A DNA stretch of 9,119 nucleotides from Candidatus Parvarchaeota archaeon (GCA_004195435.1 PSPM01000021.1:1-9119); one strand, 5' to 3'; counted from the first letter of the stretch, positions 1 through 7,183 are shown. Notes: generated by a model from the sequence alone, not told the origin. Made by a program: numbers and translations.

Positions 1-368
1 ACACAACTATCGCTATCAGCACTAGCACTACTACTTCCTCCGCCAGAACCGCCTCCGCCTCCTCCGCCTCCAGAGTCTCCTCCAGAATCACCTGAGTCAG
101 CTGAACATTGGGAAGTATCGAAAATGCAATTATTTTGACAGCTTAAAGTTCCACCAAATCCTGTTCCAAGAATAGATTCACAAGTTTGCCCGTTTAAATT
201 CGAACCATCACATTGTTCCCCTTGGATGGTATCTATAACTGAATCACCACAAATAGAACTTCCAAAAAAGACTGTTAATTCTCCTTCAAAATAATCTTGA
301 GAACTAACAAGCCCTGCTAAACAAATCACCAATAAACATAAAGTTAAAAATTTCAAATGTTTCATCAT
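1..368 (-). CDS. Secreted cysteine-rich protein, C-terminus cut by window edge
   Basis: This frame is open from ATG at 368 to the left edge (122 codons seen, no stop). Residues 1-23 look like a signal peptide: MMKHLK, then a hydrophobic stretch ending near VSS. Residues 40-88 hold six cysteines (C40, C53, C63, C77, C81, C88) in a pattern of CGD..., GEQCDG, LNGQTC, GG.LSC, NNC and FDTSQC. This matches the myxobacterial-type cysteine-rich repeat, related to DUF4215, that recurs in surface proteins. Residues 93-121 are a Gly/Ser/Asp linker with eight consecutive glycines, and another Cys follows at 122. The ATG overlaps the TAA of the upstream gene (TAATG), so translation is probably coupled and the two genes co-transcribed. 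A second ATG follows at once (365). The role is unknown; export to the cell surface is inferred. Confidence 0.82.
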   Translation of the reverse strand, partial: MMKHLKFLTLCLLVICLAGLVSSQDYFEGELTVFFGSSICGDSVIDTIQGEQCDGSNLNGQTCESILGTGFGGTLSCQNNCIFDTSQCSADSGDSGGDSGGGGGGGGSGGGSSSASADSDSC

Positions 369-2731
369 TAAACGCTAAAAGCTTTCAAATAAAAGTTAGT
401 TGTATCACCCAAAGGATATTCTTCATCTAAATTTGGAGGTATACTCAAATGTAACCAAAAGTTTCCGGAAATATATAATTCATCTGATATTTGTAAAGTT
501 CCGCCATTAAATTGTGGAACTCCTGCAAAATTAACATTTCCAACTCCTACTGCATTTAAATCTTCAGAAGTATTTGTTATTCTAGCTGATAAATTTTGGG
601 GGGCAACACCAAATAAATCTTGAAGATCCATCTTTACAGAATTTCCACCACGAATACCTACATGGAATTTTGCAGTACAGTCTCCTCCAACACTTGGGTC
701 TGAAATAACACATTGTTCTTGTATACTTGCACAAATTATTCCATTAGGCAAATTAACATTAACATCTTGTGTTTTTACATTTCCAACATTATCATTAACA
801 CTAATCCTTACCGAATAATTACCTTCCATTAAACCGTAAAGCTCAAAGAAAGTTGCCTCAAGTGTATCAGTTAATGAGTGATGAACCATTTCCTGAGTTT
901 TTACAAGATCTCCAGTTTCGTTATACCATTCAACAAGACCTCCTGCAACTCCACTTCCAGAATCAGTAGCACTCACAACTACACTCTGCTGACACATTAC
1001 CTCAAGTCCTTCCCCGAAATTATTTACTATATTAAATTCTGGAGAAGTATCATCCAGATAATCAACTTGCATATTATGAATTTCTTCGTTACCTAAATTA
1101 TCTGAACTCCAATATTCTATATTGTGAAGTCCTTCAGCTAATCCAGATAAATTGAAACTTAATGGAGAAACTCCTGAGCTTTCTACTCCGTCAATTTTGT
1201 AGTGAACCGAATTACATCCAACTGCATCATCTGTGCAATTCAAACTAAAGACTGTTTCTGAATTTACCCAATAATTTGTTCCATCAAAATATTTTGGATC
1301 TCCCATACTCTTTTCAGTTACAGGGGGGACAGTATCAACATAATCTATTTCTGATTTTACATCTTCAGAATGATTAAGCAAATCTAAACTATAATATTCT
1401 ACTTCATAAACTCCATCACCTGAATCCAAATTAAATGCTCCGGAATAACTATTCCATTCACTCCAATTCCCAGAATTATATTTCAATCTATATGAAGTAT
1501 CTCCACAGCCCACTCCTAAATCTGTACAATTCAAGCTAAATTGTGTAACATCAGTTACAAACCAATCAATTAACCATGAAAGCCAAGCGAAACCGGGATA
1601 TTTTGGGTCTCCAATACTCTTGGTTGTTAAAGGTGCGGAAGTATCAACATCAAATTGCTTGTGGGTGCTATCTTGATTACAAGCATTATCTGTTACCTTC
1701 TTGTAGACTTTACAATCATTCAATCCATCAACAGGACAATACATAGAAACATCAATAGTTATATTTTCATTACAAACGACAGAAGTCCAATCCAATGTAT
1801 CAATTCCGTCATTTCTGATCTTATATTCACATCCATATACTCCAAGATTATCGGAATCTGTTTCAGTTAAAACAAAGTCAGAATCGTACCAAGTATTTTG
1901 ATCCGGACCAGTTATTTCAACAACAGGGTCTTCAGTATCATAATAAACTGTTTCTGAATTTGAACTCCAATCGCCAACATTTCCAGAATTATCAATTGCT
2001 CTAACTTTTATATAATAGCCAGCCCCATTAGTTGGTAAGTTAACAGTCCAAGAATTAGGGGAAGTATTCCCAGTGGAATGCAAACCTGCTTCAGAATCAA
2101 ATACATTAACTTCGTAATAATCTACTCCTGAGCAACCGTTGTCACTTGAAGAATCCCAAGAAAATTCAGGAGCAATATTCACATAATTTGATAAACAGCT
2201 TGAAGGATTTTGATGAACTACATTCATTACTTGAGAAGGTGAATCAGTATCTACGCAAAAATCTTTACAAACATCTCCATTTCCGACATTTCCTGCAGAA
2301 TCAGCAGCCCTGCAACAAATTTGATGTTCTCCATCTACAAAAGAATCAATTGGAGAAGGATTTCTCCAACTTTCGAAAAATTCATCAAAAGTTCCATCAA
2401 CAGGATCTGCATCTGTAAAAAGATAATAAAGATTTGGACTAGTCCTATTATATTGAACATTTTCAACAAATGATTCTGAATCATTTGCAGTTCCGTAGAT
2501 GAAAAAAATGCCTGAAGAATCTGTATAAGTCATTCCTGAACCAAGATTAAAAACATCACCTGTAGATTTATGTAAAAGATAATCAACTGTACAAGTTGGA
2601 GCAGTTGTATCAGAATAACCCCCTCCACCTCCACCAGATGCTAGAACAAAATTAATTGAAAAAAGAATTATCATTAAGCTTAGAAAAGAAAATCCAGTTC
2701 TCTTACACTTTCCAGGTTGATTTTTTTTCAT
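368..2731 (-). CDS. Exported multi-module surface protein (Ig/FnIII-like repeats)
   Basis: The product has 787 residues. Residues 1-31 form a signal peptide with basic MKKNQPGKCKR, a hydrophobic core at about 14-30, and a likely cut after LA at 30-31, followed by six glycines. The body is a chain of modules that each open with a D-T-x-x-P style boundary: about D41, D161, D265, D363, D466 and D560. The spacing is about 95-120 residues and the modules contain motifs such as DSAGNVG, DNSGNVGDWSS and FSLNCTD. This is typical of extracellular Ig-like, cadherin-like or FnIII-like beta sandwiches. Modules 363-465 and 466-559 are clearly duplicated (KSIGDPKY/KSMGDPKY). The last ~125 residues do not repeat. 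There is no C-terminal membrane anchor or sorting motif, so it is either released or held by other surface proteins. Many N-x-S/T sites could be glycosylated. It has its own TATA box 99 bp or less downstream of leuS. Binding or adhesion is only an inference. Confidence 0.85.
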   Translation of the reverse strand: MKKNQPGKCKRTGFSFLSLMIILFSINFVLASGGGGGGYSDTTAPTCTVDYLLHKSTGDVFNLGSGMTYTDSSGIFFIYGTANDSESFVENVQYNRTSPNLYYLFTDADPVDGTFDEFFESWRNPSPIDSFVDGEHQICCRAADSAGNVGNGDVCKDFCVDTDSPSQVMNVVHQNPSSCLSNYVNIAPEFSWDSSSDNGCSGVDYYEVNVFDSEAGLHSTGNTSPNSWTVNLPTNGAGYYIKVRAIDNSGNVGDWSSNSETVYYDTEDPVVEITGPDQNTWYDSDFVLTETDSDNLGVYGCEYKIRNDGIDTLDWTSVVCNENITIDVSMYCPVDGLNDCKVYKKVTDNACNQDSTHKQFDVDTSAPLTTKSIGDPKYPGFAWLSWLIDWFVTDVTQFSLNCTDLGVGCGDTSYRLKYNSGNWSEWNSYSGAFNLDSGDGVYEVEYYSLDLLNHSEDVKSEIDYVDTVPPVTEKSMGDPKYFDGTNYWVNSETVFSLNCTDDAVGCNSVHYKIDGVESSGVSPLSFNLSGLAEGLHNIEYWSSDNLGNEEIHNMQVDYLDDTSPEFNIVNNFGEGLEVMCQQSVVVSATDSGSGVAGGLVEWYNETGDLVKTQEMVHHSLTDTLEATFFELYGLMEGNYSVRISVNDNVGNVKTQDVNVNLPNGIICASIQEQCVISDPSVGGDCTAKFHVGIRGGNSVKMDLQDLFGVAPQNLSARITNTSEDLNAVGVGNVNFAGVPQFNGGTLQISDELYISGNFWLHLSIPPNLDEEYPLGDTTNFYLKAFSV
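1289..1339 (-). repeat. Duplicated module boundary, copy 2
   Basis: This 51-nt stretch aligns without gaps to 1598-1648, with 40 of 51 bases identical. It encodes the D-T-x-P-x-T-x-K-S-x-GDPKY boundary of the module starting near residue 466 of the 787-residue surface protein. Conservation at the DNA level suggests a fairly recent internal duplication of one ~100-residue module. Confidence 0.8.
1598..1648 (-). repeat. Duplicated module boundary, copy 1
   Basis: Partner of 1289-1339 (40/51 identical, no gaps). It encodes the boundary of the module starting near residue 363. The distance between the copies is 309 bp, or 103 codons, which is the module length. Confidence 0.8.
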
Positions 2732-2753
2732 ACAAAGTTCGTATAACTATTTA

Positions 2754-2761
2754 CTTATAAA
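2754..2761 (-). promoter_or_regulatory. TATA box for the 787-residue surface protein gene
   Basis: Minus strand TTTATAAG, centred about 26 bp upstream of the ATG at 2731. An archaeal TATA box at this distance puts the transcription start at or next to the ATG (leaderless mRNA). The surface gene is therefore not wholly dependent on leuS transcription, although read-through across the 2732-2830 gap is possible: no clear oligo-T terminator is visible on the minus strand there. Confidence 0.65.
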
Positions 2762-2830
2762 GATTATTGCGAAATTAACCATATTTTTTGTAATTCCTCA
2801 AACTTAATGAAAATTAGAAATTATAGACGA

Positions 2831-5293
2831 TTACTCGACGTAAATCCCCGGTCTTCCAGGTTTTACGTTCTTGCTTTTTTCTTGAGGATCATATTTTTCT
2901 TTGTCATTAACTGCGAAAACATTTACATCTATTCCAATTTCCAAACTTAACTTTTTAGAATCATAATTTTTCAATTCATTTGGAATTACATAAATAAAAA
3001 CTTTCTTTCCAACTTTCTTCTTTCTCTCTTTGATCATTTTCAAAATATATTTTATATCCCCTACAGTTTTTTCAAAATCTTTGCTAGCTAATTCTAATTT
3101 TTCATTTATTTTTTTTAAATTTGGAACTGGCCATCTCTCTAAACTAATAAAATTTTTATTGCCTAATTTTTCCCAAAGCTCTTCAGAAATGTGTGGACAT
3201 ATCGGACTTAATAATTTTAAGAAAATCTCTAGTGATTTTTTATCACAACCAGATTTTAAAACTTCAAATAATTCTCTTAATTTTATTGAAGCAGAATTAT
3301 ACCTAAAATTATCCAAATCCTCTGAATATTCCTTTATGATTCTATTAAGTTTACTTTCTTGTAATTTCGTCACTTTCTTTTCTTTAAAACTTTTTAAAAA
3401 ACTATAAACATTCAAAATAAATCTCAAACTTCCTTCAACACCCTCTTCACTCCAAGAAATATCTTTATCGGGACTTGCTACAGAGATAAGAAATAATCTG
3501 GCAGTATCTATCCCATATTTTTTTGAAACATCTTCTGGCAAAATAACATTCCCCTTACTTTTACTCATTTTATCTCCATCTTTTCCGCGCAACATTCCCT
3601 GATTGAATAATTTTCTAAAAGGTTCGTTTGCTTCCAAATAATTCATGTCTCTCAAAGCTTTTGTAAAAAATCTTGAATAAATTAGATGCATGCAAGCATG
3701 TTCAGCGCCACCTATATACTGGTCCACTGGAAACCATTTCTTAACACTTTTTTTATTAAACGGCTCTTTATCATTTGAAGGACTTAAATATCTTAAAAAA
3801 TACCAGCTGCTATCAAAGAAGGTATCAAGTGTGTCAGTTTCTCTTTTTGCATTATTTCCGCAATCTGGACATTTAGTATTCAAAAATTGATCATTTGTTT
3901 CTAGAGGATTTCCTTTTCCAAATTTAACTTTTTCAGGAAGTAAAACTGGCAAATCAATTTCCTTAGTGGGAACAATTCCGCAATCTTTGCAATAAATAAT
4001 TGGAATTGGCGTTCCCCAATATCTTTGCCTTGAAACTAACCAATCTCTTAATTTATAATTAATTGTTTTTTTTCCTAACTTTTTAGTTTCAAGTGCATTG
4101 ATAATATGTTCTTTTGCTTCCTCTGAAGACAGTCCTGTAAATCCTTCAGAATTAATCAAGTCGCCATAACCTATGAAAGCCTCACTAATTTTTTCATTGG
4201 CTTTCCTAGCTTTTCCATGTTCTCCTATAACTCTTTTTATACCTAATTTGTATTTTTTAGCAAATTCAAAATCTCTTTGGTCATGCGCTGGAACAGCCAT
4301 AACCATTCCACTACCATAATCTGCCAAAACAAAATTGCCTGCCCAAATTGGAATTTTTTCTCCAGTAAGGGGATTCTTAGCATAACTTCCAGTAAAAACT
4401 CCTTCCTTTTCCAATTTATCTAAATCTTCTTGTTTTGTAGATTTTATTTTCTTTAAGAATTTCTTTACCTCGGATTTTTGTTCATCGCTAATAAGTTCAT
4501 TTAATTTAGAATGTTGAGATGAAACCACCATAAAAGTAACTCCGAATAAAGTATCTGGCCTTGTAGTAAAAATTTTCCAAGGAGATCCGTTTATTTCAAA
4601 GATTATTTCTGCACCCTGACTTTTACCAATCCAATTTTTTTGCATTGTTTTTATTCTTTGAGGCCATTCAAGTCCATCAATATCTTTTAACAATTCCTCT
4701 GCATAGGCAGTGGTTTTGATAAACCATTGTTCAAGATTTTTTATTTCAACTTCTGTTTCTGTATGTCTCCAGCACATTCCTAAATGAACTTGCTCATTTG
4801 CCAAAACTGTATTACATTTAGAACACCAATTAACATTAGACTTTTTCCTGTAAGCAAGACCTTTTTTTAAAAGTTTTAAGAAAAAATATTGATTCCATTT
4901 ATAATATTTTGGATCAGAAGTTTTTATCATTCTGCTCCAATCATAACTTAGTCCTAATCCCTTCTGTTGCTTTATAAAATTCTTAACTGATTTCTCAGTA
5001 TATTTTGCTGGATGTTCTTTTGCTTGTATTGCAGCATTTTCAGCAGGCAAACCAAAAGAATCATAACCCATTGGATAAAGAACATTAAATCCTTGCATTC
5101 TTTTTAATCTTGCATAAATATCCCCAATTGTATAATTCAACGCATGACCCATATGTAATCCGGAACCTGAGGGATAAGGGAACATTTCTAAAACATAAGT
5201 TTTATTTTTTCTTGAAGATTCATCCAATTTGAAAGTTTCCTTTTTTTCCCACCTATTCTGCCATTTTCTCTCAATTGTTGAAAAATTAATCAT
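2831..5293 (-). CDS. leuS: Leucyl-tRNA synthetase, bacterial type
   Basis: Cytosolic class I synthetase that charges tRNA-Leu. From ATG 5293 it has 820 residues, close to the bacterial norm. The HIGH motif is HMGH (47-50), within PYPSGSGLHMGH. A zinc site C157, C160, C174, H177 follows. The CP1 editing domain comes after it with TTRPDT (243-248) and later AVPAHDQRDF, whose first Asp is the expected editing residue. A second CxxC/CxxC pair, the DSSWYFLRY and GGAEHACMHL signatures, and KMSKS (575-579) follow. The zinc module preceding the editing domain, and these signatures, are the bacterial rather than the usual archaeal LeuRS layout. The frame also opens at a TTG at 5314, but I prefer ATG 5293: it begins MINFSTIERKW like family N-termini and has a TATA-like box 24 bp upstream. 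Catalytic and editing motifs look intact. Confidence 0.97.
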   Translation of the reverse strand: MINFSTIERKWQNRWEKKETFKLDESSRKNKTYVLEMFPYPSGSGLHMGHALNYTIGDIYARLKRMQGFNVLYPMGYDSFGLPAENAAIQAKEHPAKYTEKSVKNFIKQQKGLGLSYDWSRMIKTSDPKYYKWNQYFFLKLLKKGLAYRKKSNVNWCSKCNTVLANEQVHLGMCWRHTETEVEIKNLEQWFIKTTAYAEELLKDIDGLEWPQRIKTMQKNWIGKSQGAEIIFEINGSPWKIFTTRPDTLFGVTFMVVSSQHSKLNELISDEQKSEVKKFLKKIKSTKQEDLDKLEKEGVFTGSYAKNPLTGEKIPIWAGNFVLADYGSGMVMAVPAHDQRDFEFAKKYKLGIKRVIGEHGKARKANEKISEAFIGYGDLINSEGFTGLSSEEAKEHIINALETKKLGKKTINYKLRDWLVSRQRYWGTPIPIIYCKDCGIVPTKEIDLPVLLPEKVKFGKGNPLETNDQFLNTKCPDCGNNAKRETDTLDTFFDSSWYFLRYLSPSNDKEPFNKKSVKKWFPVDQYIGGAEHACMHLIYSRFFTKALRDMNYLEANEPFRKLFNQGMLRGKDGDKMSKSKGNVILPEDVSKKYGIDTARLFLISVASPDKDISWSEEGVEGSLRFILNVYSFLKSFKEKKVTKLQESKLNRIIKEYSEDLDNFRYNSASIKLRELFEVLKSGCDKKSLEIFLKLLSPICPHISEELWEKLGNKNFISLERWPVPNLKKINEKLELASKDFEKTVGDIKYILKMIKERKKKVGKKVFIYVIPNELKNYDSKKLSLEIGIDVNVFAVNDKEKYDPQEKSKNVKPGRPGIYVE

Positions 5294-5312
5294 ATTGTTT
5301 ACCCTAATAGAC

Positions 5313-5321
5313 AAATAAAAG
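5313..5321 (-). promoter_or_regulatory. TATA-like box for leuS
   Basis: Minus strand CTTTTATTT, centred about 24 bp upstream of ATG 5293, fits a leaderless leuS transcript. A second candidate is TTTAAATTT (5326-5334), centred 37 bp upstream; it would give a leader of about 10 nt. The sequence alone does not decide between them. Confidence 0.45.
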
Positions 5322-5346
5322 AGGCAAATTTAAACTTTGCTAAAAC

Positions 5347-5354
5347 TTAAATAA
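5347..5354 (+). promoter_or_regulatory. TATA box for endA
   Basis: TTAAATAA centred about 25 bp before the endA ATG at 5375, predicting a start of transcription at the ATG. It shares the 81-bp divergent region 5294-5374 with the leuS promoter, so the two promoters lie nearly back to back. Confidence 0.6.
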
Positions 5355-5374
5355 ACAATTTGCATTAACTATTC

Positions 5375-5887
5375 ATGATTAAAGCTCAGTTTTTTGGAGA
5401 AGAAATTTTATCCAATTCAAAGGAAGCATTTTCACTTTATGAAAAATCCCGTTTTGGAGAAAAGAAAAGAAATAAGATAAAGTATTCCTTAGTTGAAGCT
5501 CTATTTCTAAAAATAACTAATAAGATGGAAGTTTTTTCTATAAATAAAAATTTGACTGAAGAACAGCTATTTAGAAAAATAAAGAGAATAGATAAAAGAA
5601 TAGATATAAAGTTGCCTGTTTTTTCTGATATGCGTGAAAAAGGACATATTTTAAAAACTGCATTAAAATTTGGAGCAGAATTCAGAGTATATAAAAAAGG
5701 CATAAAACCTGGAAAAGATCATGCTCTTTGGTTACTCTATCCTGTAAAAGAATCAGAAAACCACAGCTGGTATGATTTTGCAGCAAAAAATAGAGTTGCA
5801 AATTCAACAAAGAAAAAACTCCTAATCGGAATAGTTGATGATGAAGAAGATGTAAGCTATTATGAAATTTCCTGGCTAAAACCTTAA
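5375..5887 (+). CDS. endA: tRNA-splicing endonuclease EndA
   Basis: Archaeal tRNA-intron endonuclease of 170 residues, the size of the homotetrameric (alpha4) type. It cuts bulge-helix-bulge junctions in precursor tRNAs to give 2',3'-cyclic phosphate and 5'-OH ends, which RtcB-type ligase joins. The N-terminal domain (about 1-75) includes SLYEKSRFGE and KYSLVEALFL. The C-terminal catalytic domain includes DMREKGHILKTALKFGAEFRVY. The catalytic triad is Y106 (in FRVY), H116 (in KDHALWLLYPV) and K147 (in NSTKKKLL), followed by the conserved IGIVDDEEDVSYYEISWL strand pair. The spacing between triad residues matches the family, so the enzyme should be active. An intron-bearing tRNA substrate lies about 1.3 kb downstream. 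No Shine-Dalgarno is visible; the start is set by the TATA box at 5347-5354. Confidence 0.94.
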   Translation: MIKAQFFGEEILSNSKEAFSLYEKSRFGEKKRNKIKYSLVEALFLKITNKMEVFSINKNLTEEQLFRKIKRIDKRIDIKLPVFSDMREKGHILKTALKFGAEFRVYKKGIKPGKDHALWLLYPVKESENHSWYDFAAKNRVANSTKKKLLIGIVDDEEDVSYYEISWLKP

Positions 5888-5902
5888 GAAATCATAACAA
5901 TC

Positions 5903-5910
5903 TTTATAAT
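5903..5910 (+). promoter_or_regulatory. TATA box for the gene at 5932
   Basis: TTTATAAT, centred about 25 bp upstream of ATG 5932, lies in the 44-bp gap after endA. It supports ATG 5932 as a real, leaderless start, so the broken gene still carries a normal-looking promoter. Confidence 0.65.
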
Positions 5911-6080
5911 ATAGTCAAGTTAATTTTTGGCATGGCTGATATGCAAAAGCTATATGAAAAAAAAGAGAAAATTCTGTCAATTATAGAAGGCAAAGGGCCA
6001 AGTTTTCCAACAAGAATCTCTAAAGAAACACAAATAAGCCCTTTATTCGTATCTGCTTACTTATCAGAGCTTGTAGCAGA

Positions 6081-6087
6081 AAAAAAA
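6081..6087 (+). other. In-frame A-AAA-AAA slippery heptamer
   Basis: Seven A residues sit in the first frame as A AAA AAA (codons at 6082 and 6085), the classic shape of a -1 slippage site. A -1 slip here enters the second frame at ATT (6087) and bypasses the TAA at 6118. A homopolymer like this is also a common place for sequencing indels and for RNA polymerase slippage. I did not find a convincing stimulatory hairpin just downstream. Confidence 0.4.
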
Positions 6088-6713
6088 TTAATGCAATTCG
6101 TTTTGCTCTTAGAAAAATAAAAGATTTTGCAATACCCCTTTCTGTAAGAATTAAAGGAACAGTCAAATTATTTTGGAAATTTTTTTTAATTGAAGATCAT
6201 GAAATCAAATCTAAAATTAATAAAACATTAAATACAATTCAAAAAACTGAAAAGATTGAAGAAAAAAAACTTCCTGAAAAAACTTTAGAAATTAATGGAA
6301 AAGAAATAGAAAATATTTTTGAAAAAAATCTTAAAAACGAAACAGAAATAACTTCTGATATAAGATATGAAAAACCAAAAGAAATAAAAAAAGAAATTAA
6401 TTCAGATCACTTCTCTGAAAGAATAAAAGAATATCTTGCCAAAAAAGAAATTTCAACTTATAAGACTTTATTGGACAAAAAAAAGGAATTGATCTTTAAA
6501 GCAAAAAGAAACTCAAAATTTGGAGATCAGGAATATTATATTGTAGCTAAAGATAAGAAAAAGATTAGCGAAGAAGACTTAATAGTCGCTTTACAGAAAG
6601 CTCAAACAGAAAGGATGCCTGCTATTTTTATCTCTCCGGGGGAATTAGATAAAAAAGCAAAGGAATGTTTAGAAGTTTGGAGAAATATTCTCAAATTTGA
6701 CCAAATCAAAAGC

Positions 6714-6721
6714 TTTAAATA
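6714..6721 (+). promoter_or_regulatory. TATA box for the S17e gene
   Basis: TTTAAATA, centred about 25 bp upstream of the S17e ATG. It overlaps the stop codon (6720-6722) of the preceding broken gene. S17e expression therefore need not depend on translation or read-through of that gene. Confidence 0.6.
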
Positions 6722-6742
6722 ATAATTTTCTAGACTAGCTAA

Positions 6743-6925
6743 ATGGGAAGAATTAAAACGAAAATGATTAAGAGGGCAACTAGAGAATTAATGAAGGTAG
6801 ATGACATCCAGTTTAGAGAAGACTTCGAGACAAATAAAAAAATGTTGAAAGGCACCGTGTCAAGTAAAAAAGTAAGAAACAAAATCGCTGGTTATTTAGC
6901 TAGGCTAGTCAGAGCGTCAAAATAA
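6743..6925 (+). CDS. rps17e: Ribosomal protein S17e
   Basis: Small-subunit ribosomal protein shared by archaea and eukaryotes and absent from bacteria. Its 60 residues are the usual archaeal length. The family pattern is clear: MGRIKTKMIKRATRELM, then REDFETNKKML (the D-F-x-x-N-K-K signature), then SKKVRNKIAGYLARLVR, matching the conserved S-K-x-x-R-N-x-I-A-G-Y segment. The protein is strongly basic, as expected for rRNA binding. It is preceded by its own TATA box and has no visible Shine-Dalgarno, so the transcript is likely leaderless. The stop is 3 nt from the end of a convergent membrane-protein gene. An oligo-T stretch at 6932-6937, inside the neighbour's coding region, could serve as an archaeal terminator. 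This is the clearest single marker that the DNA is archaeal. Confidence 0.95.
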   Translation: MGRIKTKMIKRATRELMKVDDIQFREDFETNKKMLKGTVSSKKVRNKIAGYLARLVRASK

Positions 6926-6928
6926 AGA

Positions 6929-7153
6929 TTATTTTTTATTGATTTTTCTACTTATTTTATCAACTTTTTCCTCAATTCTTTTCAAATCCTTCTTCATAGA
7001 ATAAATAGCTAATCTTCTTCTTCTATTAAAAAATAAGGTTATAGATTGAATAATTATCCATAAAATAACTAAAAGTCCAACTGCCTGAATCCATTTACCT
7101 AGCTTTCCCAATTCGAGAATGAAATCTGCAACAGGGACATTTTCCAAAACCAT
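6929..7153 (-). CDS. Small single-pass membrane protein with basic coiled-coil tail
   Basis: I do not recognise a family for this 74-residue protein. Residues about 21-42 are one transmembrane helix (WIQAVGLLVILWIIIQSITL). A positive cluster (NRRRRL, 43-48) follows, so by the positive-inside rule the C-terminus should be cytoplasmic. Residues 52-74 are rich in Lys and Glu with heptad-like hydrophobic spacing (M-DLKRIEEKVDKISRKI), consistent with a short coiled coil. The N-terminal 20 residues look like an amphipathic helix (VADFILELGKLGKW). It is probably real: it has a TATA box at the standard distance from the ATG at 7153, and it ends 3 nt from convergent S17e without overlap. It may be a small scaffold or a partner of a larger membrane protein, but this is not shown. 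Confidence 0.72.
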   Translation of the reverse strand: MVLENVPVADFILELGKLGKWIQAVGLLVILWIIIQSITLFFNRRRRLAIYSMKKDLKRIEEKVDKISRKINKK

Positions 7154-7175
7154 AATATAAGTTGGAAAAATAAGT

Positions 7176-7183
7176 TTATTAAA
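7176..7183 (-). promoter_or_regulatory. TATA box for the small membrane protein gene
   Basis: Minus strand TTTAATAA centred about 26 bp upstream of ATG 7153. It predicts a leaderless transcript and supports this short gene being expressed. Confidence 0.6.

Larger units (their letters stand above)
5932..6722 (+). pseudogene. Frame-broken winged-helix / nuclease-like gene (possible -1 recoding)
   Basis: Two open frames form one apparent gene. The first runs 5932-6120 (62 codons). It has a winged-helix look: KILSIIEGKGPSFPTRI, then a recognition-helix-like segment FVSAYLSELVAEKKL. The second frame has no ATG near its beginning and is open from upstream of 6087 to TAA 6720-6722. It starts NAIRFALRKIKDFAIPL, passes a Lys/Glu-rich stretch (about 6230-6440), and ends in a compact domain: QEYYIVAKDKKK, then EEDLIVALQKAQ and MPAIFISPGELDKKAKECLEVW. 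That end resembles a restriction-endonuclease-like (Mrr-type) core, but this is inferred. A -1 shift at A7 (6081-6087) would join them into about 263 residues. From memory of related DPANN proteins, about 50-60 residues that normally lie between the two parts also seem to be missing, which favours a decayed or mis-assembled gene over programmed frameshifting. Exact function unknown. Confidence 0.6.

Noticed and set aside
36..82. Apparent GGN-type simple repeat near the left edge
   Set aside because: It is the codon run for a Gly/Ser linker in a continuous reading frame and uses mixed Gly codons, so it is not a separate repeat element.
878..2418. Short plus-strand open frames at 878-1096, 1655-1870 and 2146-2418
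   Set aside because: They lie antisense inside the 787-residue surface gene, have no promoter at the usual spacing and show no family-like sequence.
3030..3890. Plus-strand open frames at 3030-3407 and 3690-3890
   Set aside because: Antisense to well-conserved leuS; their Leu/Phe/Ser-rich composition is what the reverse of Lys-rich coding DNA gives.
5291..5314. leuS starting at TTG 5314
   Set aside because: It adds seven residues not typical of the family, and no TATA box sits at the spacing seen elsewhere. ATG 5293 fits both tests.
5324..5363. Inverted repeat GCAAATT ... AATTTGC in the leuS-endA divergent region, a possible operator
   Set aside because: Arms are only 7 bp in very AT-rich DNA, and they overlap promoter elements. 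Chance is enough to explain it.
5437..5703. Minus-strand open frame opposite endA
   Set aside because: endA is clearly the real gene there, with its full catalytic triad.
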